DNA from: Elusimicrobiota bacterium
Lineage (GTDB): Bacteria; Elusimicrobiota; Elusimicrobia; FEN-1173
Assembly: GCA_016715645.1 (NCBI GenBank)
Contig: JADJZR010000021.1
Coordinates: 1-31,501 of the forward strand
DNA: 31,501 nucleotides
Reading direction: 5' to 3'
A program made the translations under genes and the position numbers. Below, piece after piece: positions 6,725 to 14,476 of this stretch. Position 1 is the first letter of the stretch. Every line of letters begins with the position of its first letter. The notes under the pieces were generated by a model. The model was not told where the DNA came from, made no database searches, and saw nothing but the letters and a program-made list of their open reading frames with translations.

Positions 6725-7302
6725 CTCGTTCAACGTCTGCATTAATTTATCCTTGATGGAAAGACGGTTTAATGACATCTCGGCCTGGGAGAAGCGTTAG
6801 GGGCGCCTGGTTTTGGTGCCGTGAGCGAGGTCACGGGCCGGACCGGCTAAAGCCGGGCGCGCCAACCATGAGCCATCCGAGGCGGATGGCGCCCACCGGC
6901 AACGCGACCCCCGAAGAGGGCATTCGCCCCCGAGGGCGGATGAGGGAGCTTCTGAGTTACTTCCCCGGCATATCCCCCCAGCCCCCCTTTACAAAGGGGG
7001 GAAAACAGGGCACGAAATCTTTGGTCCCTCCTTTGAAAAAGGGGGGACCACAAGTGACTCTCCTAGTTGACTTGGCCCCAGGAAGCTGGCCGAGTCTGGC
7101 GCTGAGTAGTTTCAAAATTTTTAGGTCAATGCTTCATTCCGGCCACTCCCATGCCGAAACGTTGAGACACCTGGAAGTTTACGTCGACAGTTTACCCGAT
7201 AGCTCTGTTGTAAGTGTTAAAACCGAACCTCGGTTGAAGACAGAATCGTATGAATTACCGGTCCATTCGATCCATGGAGTTCCTGCCTTTTGAGAGCGCA
7301 CG
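6725..7302. other. Gene-poor stretch rich in small hairpins
   Basis: No convincing gene. A plus-strand frame (6772-7293) lacks a ribosome site and recognisable domains. Visible palindromes include CCGGCTAAAGCCGG, CCATCCGAGGCGGATGG, CCCCTTTACAAAGGGG (about 6978-7003) and a nearby CCTCCTTTGAAAAAGGGGGG pair (about 7025-7050). These look like intergenic repeat debris between the truncated OmpA gene and the IS element. Confidence 0.5.
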
Positions 7303-8817
7303 CAGAAATTCCCCAACTGACGTGGATCACTGACAAGGCGATCAAAAAGAGGTAAGAGAGAAGGAGAAAAGAAGTCGGCAAGGAGTTCTTTTTAAGGCGG
7401 GGTTTTAACGAAGAATATCGTCGGAGACGAGACGTTCTCTCTTCCTCTTTTCTTGAATCTTGACCGGGGGAGGGGAATGTCTCATGCCACCTAAAAAAGA
7501 GGAGGTCGGGTTCACCGGCCTTCTCCAAACGAAAGAGCGATGGGGCTTCTCATTCGAGGTCCATTGCAGGCCGAACACGCGGAAAAGTCCAGAGATCAGG
7601 ACGACGACGGTGGCGGAGGCCGTCGCCATGGGGGCGGTGCTGGGGGTGCCGAGCCTTCGGCAGTTGGATCAGGCGTTGAGGGAGGTTGGAGTGCGGCGCG
7701 CCCTGGGAAGTTCAGGGGAACGGGTGGCGAGCGACACGACCGTGTCGCGCGTATGCGACGTCATGATGACGTCGGAGATTCGGCAACGCCTCAAGGAGAT
7801 GTGGCGGTTGGCCCGGCGAGAAGGTGTGCTGGGGGTGGAGGTGAACGGCCGGCGGTGCCGGGTGGGCGTGATCGACGGTTCATTCATCGGCGGGCAGTAT
7901 GCCAGCGCGATCGTGGAAGTGGGGGCAATCCCCGTGCCCGTGAACGTCGTGCGTTATCCGAAACGTGGAAAGGAGTTGGTGGCCAGCGGGATCTTGCTTC
8001 GTCACCTTGAGGAGCAGGAGGGGCGAGGATGTTTTGACTATGTCCTGGGCGATGGGCTCTACGCGAACGAGCCGTACTGGGCAACGTGCGAAGAGGTGGG
8101 GGTCAAGGCCATAGTGAAGTTGAAGCCGGAGGAAGCGGACCGGCTCCTCATCCTGAAAGACGCCCGTGGGCTGTTCGACGCGCCGAAACGATTACCGGGA
8201 GTGGAAGAGGTGGAGGGGATGGACCTGGAACGGGGATGCGGCTACCACGTGTGGGCGGTAGCGGACCTGGAATGGTCCACCAGCGGACGACGGTTGAAGG
8301 TGGCCCGTGTTCGGGAGGAGTGGCTGAAGGGACCCTTCCGGGGCCAAACCCTGGAGTTCTGGGTCATCAGCCAGGACCCGGCGCTGGACGCTCTGACGCT
8401 TCGCCGGTTGGCTCACCTCCGGTGGTTCATTGAGAACAACGAGTTCAAAGCGCTCAATGAGCAGGCGCATAGCAAACACGTGTTTCGGCGGAGTAGCGCC
8501 GGAGCTCTGAACATCACCCTGTTGCAAATGATGGGCCGCACTTGGCTGGAGCTCTACCGCCATGAGCTCCAGCGGTTACGGGAGCGGATGAAACATCTCT
8601 GGGACCATGGGACTTTTTCGGCACGGTTGTTGCGGTCCTATATGTGGACTTCGTTGGGAGCGGCCTCACTAAACACAACGTAAGGCCGTCGGCGGTGGAA
8701 TGGCTCACCGGAAACCGCCCTCACGCTTTTCGTGCTCGTCGCCGAGAAGGGACCCGTGGCCCAACAGAAGTGCCATTGATGGGTCTAACGGAAATGAGCG
8801 GGGGTGGGGAATTTCTG
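7303..8817 (+). mobile_element. DDE insertion sequence with 13-bp inverted repeats
   Basis: CAGAAATTCCCCA at 7303-7315 and its exact inverse TGGGGAATTTCTG at 8805-8817 bound a 1515-bp unit holding one transposase gene. No clear target-site duplication is seen: the left flank is GCGCACG and the right flank is TCGTGTG. The right end lies exactly against the first base of TA cassette copy 2, so the element or its movement is tied to that junction. Confidence 0.8.
7484..8683 (+). CDS. IS4-like DDE transposase
   Basis: A transposase of about 399 residues with a DDE_Tnp_1-like RNase H fold. Candidate catalytic residues are the Asp in GVIDGSFIGG, the Asp in YVLGDGLYAN and the Glu in LRWFIENNEFKALNEQAH, whose W-IENNEF spacing resembles IS4-group enzymes. 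The N-terminal region has a helical DNA-binding-like part (PSLRQLDQALREVG, DTTVSRVCDVM). ATG 7484 is chosen because a GGAGGGG ribosome site lies about 8 nt upstream; an in-frame TTG at 7460 is less likely. The gene looks intact. The precise IS family is not certain. Confidence 0.85.
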   Translation: MPPKKEEVGFTGLLQTKERWGFSFEVHCRPNTRKSPEIRTTTVAEAVAMGAVLGVPSLRQLDQALREVGVRRALGSSGERVASDTTVSRVCDVMMTSEIRQRLKEMWRLARREGVLGVEVNGRRCRVGVIDGSFIGGQYASAIVEVGAIPVPVNVVRYPKRGKELVASGILLRHLEEQEGRGCFDYVLGDGLYANEPYWATCEEVGVKAIVKLKPEEADRLLILKDARGLFDAPKRLPGVEEVEGMDLERGCGYHVWAVADLEWSTSGRRLKVARVREEWLKGPFRGQTLEFWVISQDPALDALTLRRLAHLRWFIENNEFKALNEQAHSKHVFRRSSAGALNITLLQMMGRTWLELYRHELQRLRERMKHLWDHGTFSARLLRSYMWTSLGAASLNTT

Positions 8818-8833
8818 TCGTGTGATTTTTCCC

Positions 8834-8863
8834 TTGACATGGACGTTTCTTTTGTATTACAAT
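8834..8863 (+). promoter_or_regulatory. Promoter of TA operon 2
   Basis: TTGACA (8834-8839), an 18-nt spacer and TACAAT (8858-8863), identical to the promoter of copy 1. The toxin ATG is at 8878, so the leader would be about 8 nt. Confidence 0.75.
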
Positions 8864-8877
8864 AGAACTAATCGGCT

Positions 8878-9151
8878 ATGAAATCCGTCACCGCGCTTGA
8901 CTGGTCGGAAGAGACCGTTGCCCATATCGCTCGCCACCACGTCACACCGGACGAGGTCGAGCATCTGTGCTTCTCCGAAGAGTCGATCATTGAGCGCGGG
9001 CGCGGCGAAGACATTTATTACGTGACCGGCCAAACCGACGCTGGCCGTTACTTGTTTGTGGTGGTTCGCTATTTGGGTCGCGGCCGAGCGCGCAATCACG
9101 GCCCGTGATATGGAGAAGATGGAAAGAGCCCGATACCAAAAACGGAGATGA
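8878..9151 (+). pseudogene. BrnT-like toxin, copy 2 (frameshifted)
   Basis: Nearly identical to the toxin at 5702, but a 2-nt deletion in the GAGCGCG(TG)CAATC stretch shifts the frame after GRGRAR and a stop follows at 9106-9108. The product is 76 residues and lacks the C-terminal ITARDMEKMERARY part that defines the fold's end. It is probably inactive, leaving an antitoxin-only locus. Confidence 0.85.
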
Positions 9152-9465
9152 CCATGGCAAAAATTCCACATTTCAAATCCGATCGAGAAACCGCCCAGTT
9201 TTGGGACACCCACAGCTTGGCGGATTTCGAAGACGAACTTCGTCCCGCCAAAGACATTGCGTTCGTCAAACCAGATCGTCAAGTGATCTCTCTTCGCTTG
9301 GATCGAAAAATCGTCCGATCCATCAAAACCCTGGCGGCGAAAAAGGGGATTGGCTACTCCTCGCTGTTGCGCATGTGGGTTCTGGAAGATTTCCAAAGAG
9401 AAATGCATGCCCCCACAAGGTGGGCTGACGTTCTCGCTTGCCCCTTGTTATGGCACATCCATTAA
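9148..9465 (+). CDS. CopG/BrnA-type antitoxin, copy 2 (altered C-terminus)
   Basis: Same FWDTH and ribbon-helix-helix segments as copy 1, with a Q-to-K change in LAAKKG. One C fewer in the C-run after MHAP shifts the frame, replacing HKVG by a 16-residue unrelated tail that ends at 9465. All recognised domain parts are upstream of the change, so it may still bind DNA and neutralise the copy 1 toxin. Confidence 0.8.
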   Translation: MTMAKIPHFKSDRETAQFWDTHSLADFEDELRPAKDIAFVKPDRQVISLRLDRKIVRSIKTLAAKKGIGYSSLLRMWVLEDFQREMHAPTRWADVLACPLLWHIH

Positions 9466-9490
9466 CGGCTAAAGAAAGGGAGTCTAGAAT

Positions 9491-9520
9491 GGGGCAAGTT
9501 TTGACTTTCCACTCATCTTT
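9491..9520 (+). repeat. 27-bp recurrent motif, diverged copy C
   Basis: GGGGCAAGTTTTGACTTTCC..., nearly identical to copy B at 6318-6347. It again lies between the antitoxin end and a convergent OmpA remnant. Confidence 0.5.
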
Positions 9521-9542
9521 CGTCCCATTACCCACCCGCTTC

Positions 9543-10578
9543 CTACGGGATCAGAGCACAATCACCCGGCGGTTTTTGGCGCGGCCGCGGGTGTGGCGTT
9601 GGAGGCGGCGGGATGTTTGGCGCCGTGGGCGAAAATCCCAAATCGTTTCTTGTCGAGTTTCCATTGGCTCACGAAAAAGTCACGCACCGTGTGAGCCCGT
9701 TTGCGGGAAAGGGCCATGTTGTAGCCCAGGGGGCCGTTGCTGTCGGCGTGGCCGTGGATTTCCGCTTGTACGTCGGGGTCGGCCCGTAACAACGTTGCCA
9801 CTCCTTCCAATTGTTTTCTTTTTGTTGTCAGGTCGCTTCCCGCCGCGTCGGAACGGTCGAACCGAACAGAATGGTGATCTTGTGGGATGTCACGGGGTCG
9901 GATGGCCCGGCTGTCGTCTCAGGCACAACGGCCACTGGGGAGGACCTTCGACCACACTGGCCGCGGGAGAACTGTCGGAATCAGGAACGTTTTCCGCGAC
10001 GGGGTCCTCTTTTTTAGCTCGGATTGAGCGGCAACCGCTTTTCGCGGGATCGTTTGAAACGACCTTGATAACGTCAGTCCCAGGGTCATGAGCGCCATAT
10101 CTTCACCCGTTTGCCCTGCGGGAGAATACCAAAGTTCGGTTTTCAGTCCCACAGCCCAATGGGGATGAAGGGGCCGACTGACCCCCACACCGGTTCGAAT
10201 CAAAAACCGGTTCATCGACCCGGCCTCTTTGTCCGACCCGATCCCCGCCCCGACTCTCACGTAGGGCGACCACGCCCCCCAGAGTGCGCCCCGCCGGTCG
10301 CCAACGAACGTTGCGGGTTTCAGCTGGTGGCCATTTTGAAGTGACAAAACATTGTATCCCAATCCCCGCGACCAGCCTTTCTTGCCCCCGTATCGAACCA
10401 GCCCGCCAATCGACACGCCCGATTTCCCTTCCTTGCGAACCACGGACGACCCCAACGCCGCCACGCCCCCGCCGTCCAGTTCCACCGACCAGCCGTCCGG
10501 TTCCGCGGAAATCAATGGCAACGTGATCCAGGCCATCCACACACATCCCAACGCCGCCCACGCATTTTTTTTATTCAC
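9543..10578 (-). pseudogene. OmpA-family outer-membrane protein with multiple frameshifts
   Basis: The N-terminal part (GTG at 10578) is an exported beta-barrel: signal peptide MNKKNAWAALGCVWMAWITL..., then alternating strands such as YVRVGAGIGS and WAVGLKTELWYSPAG. The C-terminal OmpA peptidoglycan-binding domain (AEIHGHADSNGPLGYN, LSRKRAHTVRDFFVSQW) follows in other frames. Frame changes are needed in the A-run near 10014, near 9940, near 9864 (ITILF|RFDRSDAAG) and again before the end, where GRAKNRR is lost. The first frame ends at 9919. GTG 10578 overlaps the PorV-like stop (GTGA), so it was the last gene of the surface operon. Decay is likely, although several homopolymer indels could be assembly errors. 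Confidence 0.8.
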
Positions 10579-11621
10579 TCCGGCCCCCCCAACCCCAGGG
10601 CCAGCGACACTTGATGCGTGCCGGAATTGTCTTTGGCCGTGTCGAGCGGGAGCAGATAGCCGTAGTCCACCCGCAACGATCGAAACCGCGCCCCCGCCCC
10701 CGCCGTTACGCGCGAATAACCCTCCGCCCCCACGCCACCACCCACGCGCAAAGCGAAATATTTCGTCGTCTTCTCGATCCCCCCGTGCAGGCGGGCCTGC
10801 CCCTTGTCGTTAACGTCCTGGTAAGACCCTTCCAGCAACGCCACCCCCCACCGCGTCCCGTAACCACCGCCCACTTTCCAGATCCGGTACACAGGATCGT
10901 TGCCGTAAAATCCCAAATCCGGTTCAAACAGGTGCGCCACCGTCACCCCCACCCGCCACCGATCCGTGGGCACCCACTGGGCGCCCAGGTTCACGTCCCA
11001 GGCCGTGGCGGAAAGATCTTCCGGCGCACCCGATCCCAACACCGGCTCGCCCGTGACGGGATCTGCAAATGTTCCCCCGGAACTGCTGGTGTTGGCCGAC
11101 TTGCGCAAATAGTTGGCCACCGCGCCCCATCGAACCGTGTCTTTCCACGGACGGGCGTAGCCTACCGACACGGTTTCTTCCGAATACACGTCCCCAACGC
11201 CATATCCCCCGTAACTTAACCCCACCGTGCCCCAGGAACTGGGCGTCGCCCAGCCGAAAAAAGATCGGCTTGTGTCGCCGCCGTCGTCCAACCCTTTCAC
11301 CAACCGCCCGTAGTAAAGACCCGCCTCAGGTTCCAGCAGGTCACAGAGACTGCCGGGATTGTAATGCATCGAAAACACGTCCCCGGTCGCGCCCGTCATG
11401 GCTCCGTCCAGCGCCATGGCGCGGGCACCGGTCGGCGACGGTTCGAACGCCGCCCCACCAGGAACCGCAAACATCGTTATCGCACACCCAACAAGCAAAC
11501 CCGCCAGCAACCGATTCCGGACAGATTCATTCCGGAATGACGCGGTATGGGTTCCGGCTACAATCATGCCGGAATGACGAGAGAGGACTGGAACGCAACG
11601 ATGTGAGCCGTTTGGACTCAT
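10575..11621 (-). CDS. PorV/UPF0164-like outer-membrane beta-barrel protein
   Basis: About 348 codons. The mature part starts near FEPSPTGARAMALDGAMTGATGDVFSMHYNPGSL, the characteristic opening of PorV/PorQ-like barrels (GARA-A-GGA...D--A--NPA pattern), and continues with alternating barrel strands (GTVGLSYGGYGVGDVYSEETVSVGYARP, FALRVGGGVG, RVDYGYLLPL). PorV proteins act in type IX-type secretion or surface attachment in Bacteroidota. Relatives in other phyla are less well understood. ATG 11621 overlaps the preceding stop (ATGA). The first 40 codons include a REP-like palindrome (11529-11578), so the signal peptide (NRLLAGLLVGCAITMFAVPGGA) lies unusually far in. Initiation at an internal codon, such as the ATG at about 11567, is possible. 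Confidence 0.75.
   Translation of the reverse strand: MSPNGSHRCVPVLSRHSGMIVAGTHTASFRNESVRNRLLAGLLVGCAITMFAVPGGAAFEPSPTGARAMALDGAMTGATGDVFSMHYNPGSLCDLLEPEAGLYYGRLVKGLDDGGDTSRSFFGWATPSSWGTVGLSYGGYGVGDVYSEETVSVGYARPWKDTVRWGAVANYLRKSANTSSSGGTFADPVTGEPVLGSGAPEDLSATAWDVNLGAQWVPTDRWRVGVTVAHLFEPDLGFYGNDPVYRIWKVGGGYGTRWGVALLEGSYQDVNDKGQARLHGGIEKTTKYFALRVGGGVGAEGYSRVTAGAGARFRSLRVDYGYLLPLDTAKDNSGTHQVSLALGLGGPE
11529..11578. repeat. REP-like palindrome, copy 2, inside the PorV-like gene
   Basis: ATTCCGGAATGAC...GCCGGAATGAC, related to the 84-bp palindrome at 5197-5280. It is read through in frame between the overlapped start codon and the hydrophobic signal segment. Confidence 0.6.
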
Positions 11622-12826
11622 TTGAGCAGTACCACGATCCCGTTGGTGCGCCGACCGCCCACGTTGATCTCGTAGGTGTAGATACCGCCTTCACACATCG
11701 CCCCGTGCCGCGCCCGGCCGTCCCATGTCAACGTCAGGCCGGGGATCGGGCCCGGCGCCATGTCCGCGATGTGCATGTTTTCGGAACTGTAGATCGCGCC
11801 TTCCATGGGAAGGTTTTCCGGGTTCTCCAGCCGAAACACCACCGACTCCGCACGCCCGTCCCCGTTGGGGCTAAACGAGCGGTTGTAGACTTCCCGCACC
11901 AGTGATCCACCCGCCGCGGCCCCCATCACACGGTATATCCCGGTCCGCGCAACGTTCACCGTAACAACCCCCGGCGGCCCCACCCGCGCCGAGCCCACCA
12001 ACGACCATCGCGATCCCATCCACTTTTCCACCGCCCGCACGCCGTTCGTCGCCCCCGCCAACGCCATCGTCAGTTCCCCCACCGGCGAAAACGTCACATC
12101 CCCCGCCGATCCGCCACTGGGGTTGACCACCGTCACTTCAAACCCCGCCGCGCCTTCCCGGGCCGAGAAGGTGGCGGCGGAGTCAGGCGCTGTCATGTCT
12201 CCAACGTAATGATAATCGGCCGGGCCGTTTCGGTCCCACCCGTCATAGGACCCGCCGTTGTGGGAAGGGAGCGAAGACGCGGTCAACGCGTATTGGTCGT
12301 ATGCGTCCAGAGTTCCCGTAAAGTTCAGTTCCAGCCGTTGTGTGTTGGGAACCGGGGGAACCCCTGCCAGTTTCAGGCCCGACACCGTTAGAGTATCGCC
12401 GTCCGCAAAGTTCGTCGTCACCGGAATTTCCAACGCCTGGCCGGTCATTGAATATCTGGCCGCGCCCACCTTGCCCCCTGCACTGCCTCCCACGGTTACC
12501 GCCGCTCCGCTATCAAAATAGCTCGGCCAGGCCGTTGGAACACGCACCTGTATCGTCGTTCCGCTGGTCAGCGTGCCCGCGGGCGACGCCGCAGTGATCG
12601 TCACCATCCCCAACCCCGGGTTCCCCCCCAGCCACGCGAGCTGTTGGTCCAACCCCGACGACATCGTCACGTCCATGCCCCCAACCGGCGCCACGGCACC
12701 CATCGCGTTTCGGTCCCATCCGTCATAGGACCCGCCGTAAAAACAAGGCAGGTTTGTGCTCCATTCTGTCGCGTGCGCCACCGATAGAAACAAAACCACC
12801 GCAAGGCACACAACCTTGGTTTTCAT
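11618..12826 (-). CDS. Secreted protein with GGSYDGWDRN repeats and FlgD/gliding-like C-terminal domain
   Basis: About 402 residues. The signal peptide MKTKVVCLAVVLFLSVAHA is followed by the mature start. The motif GGSYDGWDRN occurs twice, about 160 residues apart (near 31-40 and 191-200 of this start), and the underlying DNA is almost identical. Beta-rich Ig-like segments lie between. The end (REVYNRSFSPNGDGRAESVVF ... TWDGRARHGAMCEGGIYTYEI) matches the FlgD-Ig/gliding-motility C-terminal fold, which in type IX systems is a sorting or surface-anchoring module. ATG 12826 is preferred because it opens the signal peptide; an upstream ATG at 12853 would add a charged leader. The stop overlaps the next start by 4 nt. 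Substrate and partner are unknown. Confidence 0.75.
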   Translation of the reverse strand: MKTKVVCLAVVLFLSVAHATEWSTNLPCFYGGSYDGWDRNAMGAVAPVGGMDVTMSSGLDQQLAWLGGNPGLGMVTITAASPAGTLTSGTTIQVRVPTAWPSYFDSGAAVTVGGSAGGKVGAARYSMTGQALEIPVTTNFADGDTLTVSGLKLAGVPPVPNTQRLELNFTGTLDAYDQYALTASSLPSHNGGSYDGWDRNGPADYHYVGDMTAPDSAATFSAREGAAGFEVTVVNPSGGSAGDVTFSPVGELTMALAGATNGVRAVEKWMGSRWSLVGSARVGPPGVVTVNVARTGIYRVMGAAAGGSLVREVYNRSFSPNGDGRAESVVFRLENPENLPMEGAIYSSENMHIADMAPGPIPGLTLTWDGRARHGAMCEGGIYTYEINVGGRRTNGIVVLLK

Positions 12827-12859
12827 TTGCGCCTTTTTTTCAACATCCATCATGAAACG

Positions 12860-14335
12860 TTAAAACCCGTTACAGGTCCGGGTTCCTCCCTCCTCATCAT
12901 CAAGGGCCCACCCCGGACGGCGCCGGCCGAACGGCACGCCAGCCGTGGCCATTGCGCCGACTCTCGCCCACGCTGGCCGCTTCGTAGCGGTCCGACGCGC
13001 GCGCGTAGAGACGGCTGGGTCGCCCCAACTGCCGCCGCGGAAACCGGCGCCGATAGCATCCGACCCAGGCCAAAGGCTCACGTTCGCATCGCCGCTGGTT
13101 GTTAACACCCCGTCGCCGATCAGCCCGGTAAAGGCCCGCCCCGTCGCGTGACCAATCGTCACAGGCCGTTCCCATACATTTCCGCTCAGTTCCATGATCC
13201 CCCAGTACGAAGCCCCCGCTTGCTCCCGGTTCGAGCTCCCCGTCGCGTAGATCCCCACGCGGTAGGGCCCGTCCGGCGAACACGAAGAAAAGTTGCAGTT
13301 GCCCCCCGTCGCCGTGTCCGTTCCGGTCCCGTCGTTCACGATCGCCGTGGTGGTGGTAATCGTGATCGTCCCCCACGCGTATTCGTTCGCCACAGGCATC
13401 AACGGGCCCCGGCAGGCTTTCTCATACTCCAGCTCCGTCATCGGCCTCAACCCAGACCAGTCCGACCACGCGGTGCCGTCCCCCCACGACACGAAATTGC
13501 ACGCCCGGTCCGGCGCTGTCGCGGCAAACGTCGGGTGGGTTCCGCTGATCGTGTATCGGTAACCCGTCGATGCCACCGAATACCGATTGCCGGCCTGCTC
13601 CGACGTCAGCATGTTCAGAAAGTCTGCGTATTGGCCCTGGCTGATTTCGTATTTCATGCAATAGAACGCGGAATATCCGTTGGGCCAGTTCACATTCGGC
13701 GCGGTCTGCCCTTCCGGATACCCCCCGGCCTTGCCCCCCTTCGTTCCCAACCCCGCGGGAACCGTGTTCGCCTGGTTCGTGTTGATGGTCGTCAGCGTAA
13801 ATGGGCTCGCCTCCGTCCCCCCGCTCCCCGCGGCAAAATCACCCTCCGCCACATACACCATCTCCACCGCCAACGCATGCATCCGCACTTTCGTCGTTCG
13901 CAACAGGCCGTGCTCGCTAAAGTTAAACACCCCCCGCACGTTCTCCACCGACACCGCGCCCGCCCCCTCCGCCGCGCGCCGCACGAACAATCCCGCCCGG
14001 TCGCTCGGCACGATCAATTCGACCCCCGTCCCCGTTCCAGGCGACGTCCCCGCCGGGTTGATCCCCGCCGTCTCCAACATCAGATGCGTCCACGTCGTTG
14101 TCCCTTCCAACTGCATTTTGAAAAACACCCACGCCGCGTCGTGGTTGATGTTCGTGTATCGCCAGGAATTTGACCACGATATGTCGAATTCTATGTACGT
14201 CGTGCTCGAATCCCGCGGAACCATCGTCACGTTCGTCACCGCCAAATTGTTGGCCCCAACCCAGGTCGCCCCTATGACCAGCCCCGCCACCAACATTATC
14301 AATTTCATCTTCCGCATCCGCCTCCGCTTCCCCAT
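12860..14335 (-). CDS. DGR target 2: SUMF1/FGE-fold protein with frameshifted variable repeat
   Basis: A paralogue of target 1 with the same signal peptide, N-terminal domain and FGE-fold blocks (YCMKYEISQGQYADFLN, GLRPMTELEYEKACRGP, MELSGNVWERPVTIGHATG, GFRGGSW). As sequenced, a 2-bp insertion in VR2 moves translation into another frame after GDPAVS, giving an Arg-rich tail that ends at 12860. In the intended frame it would end ...GWRAVRPAPSGVGP at 12900 (about 477 residues). ATG 14335 has a GGAGG ribosome site 7 nt upstream. The gene heads the surface operon with the secreted protein and the PorV- and OmpA-like proteins. Whether the frameshift is biological or a sequencing error cannot be told here. 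Confidence 0.88.
   Translation of the reverse strand: MGKRRRMRKMKLIMLVAGLVIGATWVGANNLAVTNVTMVPRDSSTTYIEFDISWSNSWRYTNINHDAAWVFFKMQLEGTTTWTHLMLETAGINPAGTSPGTGTGVELIVPSDRAGLFVRRAAEGAGAVSVENVRGVFNFSEHGLLRTTKVRMHALAVEMVYVAEGDFAAGSGGTEASPFTLTTINTNQANTVPAGLGTKGGKAGGYPEGQTAPNVNWPNGYSAFYCMKYEISQGQYADFLNMLTSEQAGNRYSVASTGYRYTISGTHPTFAATAPDRACNFVSWGDGTAWSDWSGLRPMTELEYEKACRGPLMPVANEYAWGTITITTTTAIVNDGTGTDTATGGNCNFSSCSPDGPYRVGIYATGSSNREQAGASYWGIMELSGNVWERPVTIGHATGRAFTGLIGDGVLTTSGDANVSLWPGSDAIGAGFRGGSWGDPAVSTRARRTATKRPAWARVGAMATAGVPFGRRRPGWALDDEEGGTRTCNGF
12945..13030 (-). repeat. DGR variable repeat VR2 (core, +2 nt)
   Basis: Homologous to VR1 with 17 substitutions concentrated at codon positions 1 and 2, plus one extra dinucleotide at about 13007-13011 (GTCTCTACG against GTCTACG on the minus strand). 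The 5' and 3' flanks are nearly identical to those of VR1 up to the shared GGGCCCTTGA. Beyond that the two loci diverge, and the GC-rich hairpin present after VR1 is not found here; only a weaker 6-bp-stem hairpin (AACCCG/CGGGTT, 12858-12878) is seen. Confidence 0.85.
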
Positions 14336-14416
14336 CTTCGTTCCTCCTTTTTAAATCGTCACCCTCGCTTCCACCGCGCAAACTATCCCCAACAGATTGG
14401 ACTGTTTCGCCCTCCA

Positions 14417-14445
14417 TATGTCTACCCCGACACGCCCGTTGTCAA
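14417..14445 (-). promoter_or_regulatory. Promoter of DGR target 2
   Basis: TTGACA on the minus strand at 14445-14440, in the same place relative to the start as in target 1. The -10 is unclear (GACATA at 17-nt spacing, or TAGACA at 15). It is divergent from the higB promoter at 14477, and the two -35 boxes are about 30 nt apart. Confidence 0.45.
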
Positions 14446-14476
14446 GTTACCCCTACGGCTTCCCATTCAGCCGACC

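Larger units (their letters stand above)
8818..9552 (+). repeat. Duplicated toxin-antitoxin cassette, copy 2
   Basis: Counterpart of 5642-6380. It starts with the same TCGTGTGATTTTTCCC, here fused directly to the right end of the IS. Relative to copy 1 it has lost 2 nt in the toxin and one C in the C-run at the antitoxin end, plus a few single-base changes. Confidence 0.85.

Noticed and set aside
6772..7293. 173-codon plus-strand open frame before the IS
   Set aside because: It runs through several palindromes, lacks a ribosome site and has no recognisable protein features.
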